DNA of 5,849 bases from Candidatus Aminicenantota bacterium (GTDB lineage: Bacteria > Acidobacteriota > Aminicenantia > Aminicenantales > JAFGAV01). The DNA is taken from positions 1-5,849 of the forward strand of contig VGJG01000127.1 of assembly GCA_016867615.1 (NCBI GenBank). Direction: 5' to 3'. Shown here in pieces: positions 1-5,621 of the stretch. The position numbers and the translations under genes were made by a program. The notes under the pieces are model-generated. The model did not search any database, was not told the origin of the DNA, and saw only the letters and a list, made by a program, of their open reading frames with translations. Numbering within the stretch: position 1 is the stretch's first letter; each line of letters starts with the position of its first letter.

Positions 1-673
1 CGGCGCCGGCGCCGCCCCGCCCGAAATTGCGATGAAGGTCGGCGGTCAGGCAGGCGAAGTCCACGAGGTTCCAGCCCGCCGGCCCGGCGCAGACCGTGGA
101 GGAGCCCTTGATTTTCCCCGAGAGGTATCCGGTCACGGCCGAGACCGGACGCATGATGCGGCGGCCGGCGCGGGTCTCGAAGAGCTCGTCCTCGGCGTCC
201 ACGACCCGGACCGCGCCCTCGACGGCCTCGATGCGGACCGGGCGGTCGGCCCGGCCGTCGATGATGAGCTGATCCACCCCGGCGCGCTTGAGCATGTTGG
301 GAAACAGCCCGCCGCAGCTGGAATGAGTCACGGTTCCGTAAAGGGGCTTGTGGCCGGAAACCCAGGGCGCGGGCTCGGGGGAGCGGGCCATCGTTCCGAT
401 GAACGAGCACGAGCCGCGGCCGGCCGTGGGGATGGCCGTGTCGTTCGGGGCCGCGGAGCCGAGGATGATCCTGTTCCGGGGGCTGAGCGGGTCCCTGAGG
501 ACGCCGCCTGCGGCCAGATGGTCGAAGAGCAGCCTGGCCTGAAGCCCGCGGCCGCCGACATAATCCCGGCACAGAGCAGAGTCGGCCGGCTCGATGCGGA
601 CCGAACGGTCGGAGAGGTTCACCCAGACCCAGCGGCCCGTGTAGCCGTTGCTTCTTTGTTTTGAATTCGTCAT
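1..673 (-). CDS. Aldehyde:ferredoxin oxidoreductase family protein, N-terminal part (truncated by window edge)
   Basis: Partial gene; 224 N-terminal residues are visible and the rest lies left of position 1. Enzymes of this family carry a tungsto- or molybdo-bispterin cofactor and a [4Fe-4S] cluster, oxidise aldehydes to carboxylic acids and reduce ferredoxin in the cytoplasm of anaerobes. The visible part matches the N-terminal AOR domain: WVNLSDRSVRIE at about residues 16-28, YVGGRGL at 38-44, DPLSPRNRIILG at 61-72, the pterin-contacting PTAGRG at 82-87, SSCGGLFPNMLKRAG at 118-132, QLIIDGRADRPV at 135-146, and FGRGGAGA at 217-224, the start of the family's GRGGxGAVMGSKNLKA segment. The cluster-binding cysteines belong to the unseen C-terminal part. 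The start at 673 has GGGAG (679-683) five bases upstream and gives only about nine extra residues before the conserved domain. Substrate cannot be told. By recalled alignment it has a roughly 10-residue insertion near 100-112 and Ser119 where Pyrococcus AOR has an Asn. Family call is firm; function within the family is open. Confidence 0.92.
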   Translation of the reverse strand, partial: MTNSKQRSNGYTGRWVWVNLSDRSVRIEPADSALCRDYVGGRGLQARLLFDHLAAGGVLRDPLSPRNRIILGSAAPNDTAIPTAGRGSCSFIGTMARSPEPAPWVSGHKPLYGTVTHSSCGGLFPNMLKRAGVDQLIIDGRADRPVRIEAVEGAVRVVDAEDELFETRAGRRIMRPVSAVTGYLSGKIKGSSTVCAGPAGWNLVDFACLTADLHRNFGRGGAGA

Positions 674-986
674 GATCGCTCCCGAACGTCCCGTTCCTTC
701 ATAACCAAGACGCCCCTCTTCCATCGGACATCCCGGAGGTCGGCCGACTCAACATTTTCCTGTCTTCATCATCCTCAGAGACGGGACGCTTCCTGAAAGG
801 AGTCACACTGGAGGGGCAACCCGCTTCGCGTCTCCCCCTTCCAACGGTCGCATCCGCTCCCCGCCTCCTTTCGCGCCCGGATGAAGCCCCGCGCTGCGGC
901 CAAGGGGGTACGCTCCCGCTTCGGCGTTTCGCTTCGCAGGGTTTTCTCCCCATGGGGCCTCGCGGGTTGTGCGCCCGAGAGGCACA
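674..986. other. Noncoding gap between the AOR-family gene and the PLP enzyme gene
   Basis: This 313-base gap holds no credible gene. Three short minus-strand frames cross it (starts near 953, 985 and 1053) but lack a Shine-Dalgarno sequence, and their translations are Arg/Gly/Pro-rich, as expected of random GC-rich DNA. It contains the stem-loop at 957-983, the right part of the direct-repeat-bounded element 800-994, and a perfect 10-bp palindrome GTCGGCCGAC at 739-748. I found no convincing promoter for the AOR-family gene here; a TTGAGT on the minus strand (746-751) has no acceptable -10 partner. Confidence 0.6.
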
Positions 987-994
987 CTAGAGGG
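800..994. repeat. Direct-repeat-bounded GC-rich element with internal repeats
   Basis: GAGTCACACTGGAGGG at 800-815 and GAGGCACACTAGAGGG at 979-994 match at 14 of 16 positions in the same orientation, 179 bases apart. The right copy covers the final codons and stop of the PLP enzyme gene. Inside, CCCGCTTCGCGTCTC (820-834) recurs imperfectly as CCCGCTTCGGCGTTTC (915-930), and a strong stem-loop sits at 957-983. The arrangement resembles a dispersed noncoding repeat, or a miniature element that inserted next to the stop codon. It could also be a structured 3' untranslated RNA. No transposase or long terminal inverted repeat is visible, so the class is undetermined and the boundaries are set only by the direct repeat. 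Confidence 0.45.
957..983 (-). terminator. Stem-loop directly after the PLP enzyme stop codon, possible terminator
   Basis: Arms 957-966 (GCCTCGCGGG) and 974-983 (CCCGAGAGGC) form nine base pairs with one internal mismatch around a 7-base loop. On the minus-strand transcript the stem begins three bases after the TAG stop of the gene ending at 987. No uridine run follows, so this is not a canonical intrinsic terminator. It may stabilise the 3' end or pause polymerase. Confidence 0.45.
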
Positions 995-2390
995 TCTTCA
1001 GCGCCTGGTCGAGGTCGGCGATGATGTCCGCCGGGTCCTCGGCGCCCACGCACAGACGGATGAGTTGGGGCGGGACGTCGGCCGCCCGGCGCGCCTCCTC
1101 GCCCTGCTGCAGGTGCGTGGACACGGCGGGGATGGTGGCCACGCTCTTCACCCGTCCCAGGTCCGTGGCGCGGAAGATGAGCTTGAAGGCGTCGAACACG
1201 CGCCGGGCGTTCTCCGGCGGGCCGTCGATGCGGAAGCTCATCAGGTGGCCGTAGCGGTTGACCTCGTTCCCTTTTCCGTCGTCCGAGTCCACGAGCTTCA
1301 GGTAGCGCTCGGCCAGCGCATGGAGGTGGTAGCTGGGCAGCCCGAGATAGTCCACCTGGTAGACCTTGGGATGTTTCTCCAGGAACTCGGCCACGGTCTG
1401 CGTGTTCCGGCTGAAGAGGTCCATCTTGGACCGGAGGGTGCGCAGGTCGTTAAGGGCCATGAGGGCGTTGAAGGGCGAGGCGGCCGGACCGTTGTCCCGG
1501 TAGGGGAGGAATTTGACGTATTCGGCGAAGCTCTCCTTGAAGAGGGGGCTGTCGTTCTTGACGCGGGTGACGACGGGCTTGCGGCTGATGAGCGCCCCGC
1601 CGATGGCCATCCCGCTCGAGGTGGCCGTCTTGCTCAGGGAGTGGACGACGATGTCCGCCCCGTGGGCGATGGGCCGGAGGAGCGCCGGCGTGGCGCAGGT
1701 GGCGTCGAAGATGAGCGGGATCTCATGGGCATGGGCCAGGTCGGCCAGGGCCTTGACGTCGCAGAAGGCCTGCTGGGGGTTGGAGGGCGCTTCGACGTAC
1801 AGCAGGCGCGTCCCCTCGTCTATGGCCGCTTTCCATTCTTCGAGGTCGTGGGGATGGCGGACCCAGCGGACATCGATGCCTCGCTCCTGCTGTTTGCGCA
1901 CGGAGAATTGCTGGAACGTGCCGCCGTAGACCTGGATCGAGGAGACGAGGTTGATCTTCGCCGGGCCGCCCTTCTGCTCGACGAGGAAAGGATCGACGGC
2001 CGAGGCGATGGCCGACATTCCCGAGGCCGTGACGACGCAGCTCGTGTCCGCGCCCGCGGCGTAGCCCTCCAGCAGGGCCAGCATCCACTCCAGGTAATAG
2101 GTCGTCGGGTTGGCGATGCGGGTGTAGCACCAGGTGGGGATGAGGTAGGACAGGGCCGCTTCGAGCTCGGCCGAATCGCGGTAGGCCTGGGAGGTGGCCA
2201 TGTACAGGGGTTCGATGATCGAGCCCTGGTTGAGGTCGAGCGCCTCCTCCACGGTGTACAGGCCGTGGACGGCCAGGGTGTCGAACTTGTGCTTCTTCAC
2301 GCGGGCCAGGATCTTCTCCCGGAGGGCGATCTGCTTTTTCGCCGCCTCGATGTATTTTTCGACGCCGGGTCCGTAGGATGTCTGTGACAT
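987..2390 (-). CDS. Cys/Met-metabolism PLP-dependent enzyme (cystathionine gamma-synthase / O-acylhomoserine sulfhydrylase-like)
   Basis: A 467-residue, probably cytosolic fold-type I PLP enzyme. The family replaces or eliminates the gamma substituent of homoserine derivatives; with homoserine dehydrogenase upstream, conversion of an O-acylhomoserine to homocysteine or cystathionine is the likeliest role (inference). Visible motifs: YTRIANPT at 89-96 (PLP-phosphate Tyr and Arg), ASGMSAI at 122-128, VYGGT at 154-158, YVEAPSNP at 198-205, FDATCATP at 228-235 with Asp229 facing the pyridine nitrogen, the Schiff-base lysine Lys254 in VHSLSK, and LIRLCVGAED at 443-452 with the carboxylate-binding Arg445. 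YGG instead of the YGC of methionine gamma-lyase argues against that lyase. It is longer than the usual 380-430 residues: about 40 extra N-terminal residues and inserted stretches near 75-88 and 355-380. The sequence after Lys254 (TATSSGM) lacks the usual YxxGH. Shine-Dalgarno AGAGAGGA (2397-2404) supports the start. Exact reaction is uncertain, so no symbol is given. Confidence 0.93.
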   Translation of the reverse strand: MSQTSYGPGVEKYIEAAKKQIALREKILARVKKHKFDTLAVHGLYTVEEALDLNQGSIIEPLYMATSQAYRDSAELEAALSYLIPTWCYTRIANPTTYYLEWMLALLEGYAAGADTSCVVTASGMSAIASAVDPFLVEQKGGPAKINLVSSIQVYGGTFQQFSVRKQQERGIDVRWVRHPHDLEEWKAAIDEGTRLLYVEAPSNPQQAFCDVKALADLAHAHEIPLIFDATCATPALLRPIAHGADIVVHSLSKTATSSGMAIGGALISRKPVVTRVKNDSPLFKESFAEYVKFLPYRDNGPAASPFNALMALNDLRTLRSKMDLFSRNTQTVAEFLEKHPKVYQVDYLGLPSYHLHALAERYLKLVDSDDGKGNEVNRYGHLMSFRIDGPPENARRVFDAFKLIFRATDLGRVKSVATIPAVSTHLQQGEEARRAADVPPQLIRLCVGAEDPADIIADLDQALKTL

Positions 2391-2588
2391 GGTTCGTCCT
2401 CTCTAATCGATATTTTGACTGTTGTTTCCATAAAGTCGGCGTGAGGCCTGAAGCGGTGTTGTCGCCCGTTCGCCTCGGGCATCCCGGCGGTCTTCATACG
2501 TTTGATGGTCCGACGGGAGAGCAACCGGTCCATTCGAACTTGAAGGCGATGAGGCCAACCGGGCCGCGATATCGTCTCGGCGGGCGAT

Positions 2589-2618
2589 GAAAGGGAGAGC
2601 TCCGTCCGCTCTCCTTTC
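2589..2618. terminator. Long hairpin in the spacer, possible terminator of homoserine dehydrogenase
   Basis: Arms 2589-2600 (GAAAGGGAGAGC) and 2608-2618 (GCTCTCCTTTC) pair over 11 base pairs with one bulged G and a 7-base loop. It lies about 80 bases past the homoserine dehydrogenase stop on the minus transcript. Neither side has a uridine tract, so it could be a processing, pausing or 3'-end structure rather than an intrinsic terminator. Confidence 0.4.
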
Positions 2619-2648
2619 GTTTCGAGTCGTGAGTCCGCGCTGTATCCC

Positions 2649-2667
2649 GCCCCCGGAAGCCGGGGGC
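2649..2667. terminator. GC-rich hairpin just after the homoserine dehydrogenase stop
   Basis: GCCCCCGG (2649-2656) and CCGGGGGC (2660-2667) form a perfect 8-bp stem with a 3-base loop. On the minus transcript it begins about 30 bases after the stop at 2699. There is no uridine run, so termination is possible but not shown. Confidence 0.4.
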
Positions 2668-2698
2668 CGGCGCATGGGCATGTCGGACGGGTCGTCGT

Positions 2699-3748
2699 TC
2701 ATCGGCCGTGCCTGCGGTGGATGGCCAGCATGTCCGAGAGGATGGAAAAGCCCGTCTCGGTCTTGCCCGCTCCCGGGCCGGAGATCGTCACCTTTCCCAT
2801 GAGGTCCGTGTCGAAGGTCAGGGCGTTGTGCGCGCCCATGATCCCGGCCAGGGGGTCGGAGAGCGGGATTTTTTGAGGGGCCACCCCGGCCTCTACCCCG
2901 GCCGGGCCGCGGCGGGTGAAGCCGATGAGCTTGTAGCGGAAGCCCTCTTTTTTTGCCTGGAGGACGTCGGCGCGGGCGATGCGGCTGATGCCCTCGGGCT
3001 TGAGGTCGGACGGCTTGAGCGAGGCGCCGAGGAGCACGTTGCTTAGAATGACGACCTTGGCCAGCGCGTCGAACCCCTCGACGTCGGCCGTGGGGTCGGC
3101 CTCGGCGTAGCCGAGCTTCTGGGCCAGCTTCAGGGCTTCGGCGTACTCCATGCCGTCTTCTTCCATCTTGGTCAGAATGAAGTTGGTCGTGCCGTTGAGG
3201 ATGCCCCGGATTTCGCGGACCTCGTTGCCGGCCAGGCCGCACTCGAACAGGCCGAAGACCGGCGTTCCGCTCATGACCGTGCCCTCGATGCGGAAAGCCC
3301 GGTCGTTCTGCTCGGCGAGCTTCTTCAGGGCGTGGTAATGGAGCGCCGCCGGGCCTTTGTTCGAGGTCACGACGTGCTTGCCCGAGCGCAGGGCTTTTTC
3401 GATGTAGCCCGAAGCAGGCTCGCCGGTCTTGATGTCGGTGTAGGTCATCTCGGCGATGATGTCCGCCCCGCAGGTTTCGATCATTTCGAGCGGCAGGAGC
3501 GCGCCCGACTGCGGGTTCTTGCCGCCGGGATAAGCGTCGAGGGTCAGGCCTTTCTCCAGAACAGCTAGGATTTTCTTGAGGTCGATGCCCTCCGGGACGA
3601 CGAGCGACCCCTTGAGCTTGTCGGTCACGGCCACGACGCGGGCCTCAAACCCGAGGCCTTCCTTTAGGGCCGGCCCCTTGGCCAGGAGGATTTCCATCAG
3701 CCCGCGGCCGACCGTGCCGCAGCCGATCATGCCGATCTTATATTCCAT
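2699..3748 (-). CDS. hom: Homoserine dehydrogenase, short form without ACT domain
   Basis: A 349-residue cytosolic enzyme that reduces aspartate 4-semialdehyde to homoserine with NAD(P)H, the branch point to methionine and threonine. The N-terminal Rossmann fold shows GxGxxG at residues 9-14 (GCGTVG). VTSNKGP at 127-133 carries Lys131, aligned to the conserved Asn-Lys lysine. GTVMSGTPV at 156-164 and GILNGTTNFIL at 182-192 are family signatures. YAEADPTADVEGFDALAK at 214-231 supplies Glu216, Asp222, Asp227 and Lys231, the residues equivalent to yeast Glu208, Asp214, Asp219 and Lys223. The C-terminal NALTFDTDLMGKVTISGPGAG segment (308-328) closes the fold. The protein ends there, so the ACT domain that mediates threonine feedback in many bacterial enzymes is absent. 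AAGGAG (3755-3760) lies six bases upstream of the start. It has its own sigma70-type promoter at 3837-3866. The PLP enzyme of the same pathway follows 308 bases downstream. Cofactor preference cannot be read here. Confidence 0.97.
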   Translation of the reverse strand: MEYKIGMIGCGTVGRGLMEILLAKGPALKEGLGFEARVVAVTDKLKGSLVVPEGIDLKKILAVLEKGLTLDAYPGGKNPQSGALLPLEMIETCGADIIAEMTYTDIKTGEPASGYIEKALRSGKHVVTSNKGPAALHYHALKKLAEQNDRAFRIEGTVMSGTPVFGLFECGLAGNEVREIRGILNGTTNFILTKMEEDGMEYAEALKLAQKLGYAEADPTADVEGFDALAKVVILSNVLLGASLKPSDLKPEGISRIARADVLQAKKEGFRYKLIGFTRRGPAGVEAGVAPQKIPLSDPLAGIMGAHNALTFDTDLMGKVTISGPGAGKTETGFSILSDMLAIHRRHGR

Positions 3749-3776
3749 GGCGGACTCCTTCGACTGGGGATGAAAA

Positions 3777-3794
3777 GATCAAGGGATTTTGATC
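3777..3794. promoter_or_regulatory. Inverted repeat in the homoserine dehydrogenase 5' leader
   Basis: GATCAA (3777-3782) and TTGATC (3789-3794) are perfect 6-bp arms around a 6-base centre. The site lies between the predicted transcription start (about 3830) and the ATG at 3748, so it could be an operator or a small leader hairpin. Function is inferred from position only. Confidence 0.35.
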
Positions 3795-3836
3795 GGGAAT
3801 GTCGTTGACTTCGTCGGGAAACATAGGGGCAAATCT

Positions 3837-3866
3837 AAGATAAAGGATACTCCGTGAGGTTGTCAA
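3837..3866 (-). promoter_or_regulatory. Sigma70-type promoter for homoserine dehydrogenase
   Basis: Read on the minus strand, a perfect -35 TTGACA (3861-3866) is followed after 18 bases by TATCTT (3837-3842), four of six matches to the -10 consensus. The expected start is near 3830, giving a leader of roughly 80 bases. The -35 overlaps an 8-bp palindrome TCAATTGA (3863-3870). It lies only about 36 bases from the start codon of the divergent small gene, so any promoter of that gene must overlap it. Confidence 0.65.
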
Positions 3867-3901
3867 TTGAATAAAAATGTGGTCCTCCTCAAGGAGACGT
3901 C

Positions 3902-4099
3902 ATGCCGACTGTCAAAGATTGGGCGTGTGCCATCTCTTTAAGAATCTCGGACGAGTGGGATGGAAAAGATGAATGGCCCGAAGATGTCGAGTTGTTAAGG
4001 AAGACGCTTTATCGGCTATTGAGCAAGAACCCGAAAGAATGCCGCAGGCTGATTGGATCGGGAATCATTGAAGAAGATTATTTCGCCCCATTAACTTGA
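3902..4099 (+). CDS. Small protein of unknown function (65 aa)
   Basis: I do not recognise this protein. Support for a real gene is the ideal Shine-Dalgarno AAGGAG (3891-3896) five bases before the ATG, and an isolated position not opposite any other gene. The product is soluble-looking and rich in charged residues, with three tryptophans (7, 19, 25), two cysteines (9, 47), an acidic patch around 17-29 (DEWDGKDEWPEDV) and a likely amphipathic helix at about 28-50. No signal peptide or membrane segment is apparent. Its GC content is about 47%, against roughly two thirds in the flanking genes, which suggests separate origin or weak selection. The ribosome-binding site is inside a short self-complementary stretch (CTCC 3885-3888, GGAG 3893-3896). 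It is divergent from homoserine dehydrogenase and convergent with citrate synthase. I found no convincing plus-strand promoter. No antitoxin, toxin or phage partner is adjacent. Confidence 0.68.
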   Translation: MPTVKDWACAISLRISDEWDGKDEWPEDVELLRKTLYRLLSKNPKECRRLIGSGIIEEDYFAPLT

Positions 4100-4149
4100 A
4101 TGATTGTGCCTGCCCGGATTGCTGACTTGCTCATTTGGAAACTAAATCT

Positions 4150-4183
4150 AAAAAAAAGGGACGGCCGCGGTTGCGGCCGTCCC
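4150..4183 (-). terminator. Intrinsic terminator of citrate synthase
   Basis: On the minus strand, GGGACGGCCGC and GCGGCCGTCCC form a perfect 11-bp stem (4158-4168 with 4173-4183) with a 4-base loop, followed at once by eight T residues (4150-4157). The stem starts about 26 bases after the stop codon of the gene ending at 4209. This is a textbook Rho-independent terminator. On the plus strand no T tract follows, so it would not efficiently end the convergent small gene's transcript. Confidence 0.93.
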
Positions 4184-4208
4184 TGAAAATCCTTCCCGCG
4201 GGCGGGCC

Positions 4209-5525
4209 TCAGTCTTTTTCGGCCGTGCCCTTGATGAAGTTCTCCACCCATTCCGTCGTGGCGCTCTTGGGCCGCTCGATGGGGAAGCCCAGAGCCCGGC
4301 TCCAGATGAGCTGGGCCAGGACGCCCAGGGCGCGCGACACGCCGAAGAAGACGGTGTAGATGTCGTATTCCTTGACGCCGTAGTGCCACAGCAGGCAGCC
4401 GGAGTGCGCGTCGACGTTCGGCCAGGGGTTCTTGGCCTTGCCCTGCTTGAGCAGGATGTCGGGCGTGACCTCGAAGACCATGCTCACGACCTTGAAGATG
4501 TCGTCGTCGGGCATGTGCTTCAGGGCGAACTCGCGCTGGGCCGTGTAGCGGGGGTCGGTCTTGCGCAGGACGGCGTGTCCGTAGCCGGGCACGACCTTGC
4601 CGCCGGCCAGGGTGTCCCAGATGTGCTTGCTGAGCTGCTCCTTGGTCGGGACGCCGCCCAGGGTTTTCATCAGGTCCATGATCCAGCGCAGGACTTCCTG
4701 GTTGGCCAGTCCGTGGAGCGGGCCGGCCAGGCCGTTCATGGCCGCCGACAGGGAGTAGTAGGCGTCGGACAGGGCCGAGCCGACGAGGTGGCAGGTGTGG
4801 GCCGAGACGTTGCCGCCCTCATGGTCGCTGTGGATGACGAGATAGAGCCGCATGAGCTCCATGAAGGCCGGGTCCTTGACGCCCAGCATGTGGGCCAGGT
4901 TGCCGCCCCAGTCGAGCTTCGGGTCGGGCGCGATCTGCTTGTCGTTCTTGTAGGACCGGTTGTAGATGTACGCGGCGATGGCCGGCAGCTTGGCCAGGAG
5001 GTCCATCGTGTCCTCGTACATCGGGTCCCAGTAATCCTTCTTGTTGATGCCCTCGCGGTACTTCCGGGCGAAGACGGAATCCTTCTGGAGCTGGAGGATG
5101 GCCAGCGAGAACTGGGTCATGGGGTGCGTGTCCTTGGGGACGGCGTTCATCATGTCCAGCAGGTACTTGGGCAGCGCGCTGCGCTTGCGCCACTCCTCGG
5201 TGACTTCCTTGACGTCGGCGTCCGTGGGCAGGTCGCCGGTCAGGAGCAGGTAGAAGATGCCCTCGGGCAGGGGCTCGGAGCCGCCCGGAGCCTTGGGCAG
5301 CTTGGCCTGCAGCTCGGGGATCGAGAACCCGCGGAAGCGGATGCCCTCGAACTTGTCCAGGAGCGAGGTGTCCCAGATCATGCACAGGACGTCCCGGACT
5401 CCGCCGTAAGACTGGGAGATCGTGACATCCGACAGCTTCTTCTCCCCGTGCTCCTTGAGGATGCCCTTGACCCTCTCCTGCATCGGGGGGATTTTGGCCG
5501 CCAGTTTTTCCTTTAATGACGCCAT
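4209..5525 (-). CDS. gltA: Citrate synthase, mitochondrial (eukaryote-like) type
   Basis: A 438-residue cytosolic enzyme condensing acetyl-CoA with oxaloacetate to citrate. All catalytic residues known from pig heart citrate synthase are present at a constant offset of -3: His271 in GPLHGLANQEV (pig His274), His317 in PGYGHAVLRKTDPR (His320), Asp372 in PNVDAHSG (Asp375), plus His235 in HSDHEGGNVSAHT, Arg326, Arg398 in FGVSRALG and Arg418 in ERPKS (pig 238, 329, 401, 421). Length, with no targeting peptide, is that of the mature mitochondrial enzyme. Segments such as LGVLAQLIWSRALGFP (400-415) are almost those of animals, unlike the E. coli hexameric type. Bacterial enzymes of this type are known in Geobacteraceae. 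AAGGAGG (5534-5540) lies eight bases before the ATG. The gene has its own promoter (5596-5624) and terminator (4150-4183), so it is probably monocistronic. 2-Methylcitrate synthase is an unlikely alternative. Confidence 0.97.
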   Translation of the reverse strand: MASLKEKLAAKIPPMQERVKGILKEHGEKKLSDVTISQSYGGVRDVLCMIWDTSLLDKFEGIRFRGFSIPELQAKLPKAPGGSEPLPEGIFYLLLTGDLPTDADVKEVTEEWRKRSALPKYLLDMMNAVPKDTHPMTQFSLAILQLQKDSVFARKYREGINKKDYWDPMYEDTMDLLAKLPAIAAYIYNRSYKNDKQIAPDPKLDWGGNLAHMLGVKDPAFMELMRLYLVIHSDHEGGNVSAHTCHLVGSALSDAYYSLSAAMNGLAGPLHGLANQEVLRWIMDLMKTLGGVPTKEQLSKHIWDTLAGGKVVPGYGHAVLRKTDPRYTAQREFALKHMPDDDIFKVVSMVFEVTPDILLKQGKAKNPWPNVDAHSGCLLWHYGVKEYDIYTVFFGVSRALGVLAQLIWSRALGFPIERPKSATTEWVENFIKGTAEKD

Positions 5526-5583
5526 GAGAGAAACCTCCTTAGTTGTGAAGTATATTTATATAAAAAAGAGAGAAAGACTTATT

Positions 5584-5621
5584 CCGGCCTGTTACCTTAT
5601 ATAATACAAAAACCGGCCTGT
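5584..5621. repeat. Pair of direct repeats flanking the citrate synthase promoter core
   Basis: CCGGCCTGT occurs at 5584-5592 and again at 5613-5621, start to start 29 bases apart. Read with the gene (ACAGGCCGG), one copy overlaps the end of the -35 box and the spacer, and the other covers the predicted start of transcription. That placement is typical of operator sites for a repressor, but the binding protein is unknown. Confidence 0.45.

Larger units (their letters stand above)
2391..2698. other. Noncoding gap between homoserine dehydrogenase and the PLP enzyme gene
   Basis: This 308-base spacer separates two minus-strand genes. It carries two hairpins in the half next to the homoserine dehydrogenase stop (2649-2667 and 2589-2618). 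The half next to the PLP gene ends in an A/T-rich patch at 2401-2435 and the Shine-Dalgarno at 2397-2404. I see no clear -35/-10 pair, no SAM riboswitch core and no T-box signature. A short minus frame starting at 2533 has no ribosome-binding site and runs into the PLP gene, so I do not call it a gene. Whether the two genes are co-transcribed is unclear. Confidence 0.6.

Noticed and set aside
32..664. A 210-codon plus-strand open frame
   Set aside because: It lies opposite the AOR-family gene, whose minus-strand translation matches conserved AOR motifs throughout; the plus frame is a GC-bias shadow.
670..702. A 10-codon upstream frame on the minus strand whose TGA overlaps the AOR-family ATG, with GGAAGAGGGG upstream
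   Set aside because: The coupling geometry is attractive for a leader peptide, but so short a frame with a weakly spaced ribosome-binding site is easily chance, and the downstream gene has its own Shine-Dalgarno.
739..748. Perfect palindrome GTCGGCCGAC upstream of the AOR-family gene as an operator
   Set aside because: In DNA this rich in G and C a 10-bp palindrome is expected by chance, and no promoter elements are recognisable around it.
699..953. An 84-codon minus-strand frame in the gap before the AOR-family gene
   Set aside because: It has no Shine-Dalgarno sequence at the start, an Arg/Gly/Ser/Pro-rich product, and overlaps repeat-like DNA. It is more likely noncoding.
969..2387. A 472-codon plus-strand open frame, longer than the gene opposite it
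   Set aside because: The minus strand encodes a complete PLP enzyme with all catalytic residues. The plus translation is Gly/Val/Asp/Arg-rich with no recognisable motif, as expected from the complement of GC-rich codons.
2525..2550. TTCGAAT-like T-loop motif on the minus strand, suggesting a tRNA
   Set aside because: The flanking bases do not form a T-stem and there is no acceptor or anticodon arm around it.
2403..3242. A 279-codon minus-strand open frame
   Set aside because: It overlaps homoserine dehydrogenase in another frame and reads as Arg/Gly/Pro-rich shadow sequence. Homoserine dehydrogenase in the other frame is certain.
3805..3841. Plus-strand TTGACT (3805-3810) with TAAGAT (3836-3841) as a promoter for the small gene
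   Set aside because: The spacer is 25 bases, too long for a sigma70 promoter, and no better pair was found.
4383..5516. A 377-codon plus-strand open frame
   Set aside because: It is the antisense shadow of citrate synthase; its translation is low-complexity Val/Gly/Leu/Asp with no motif.
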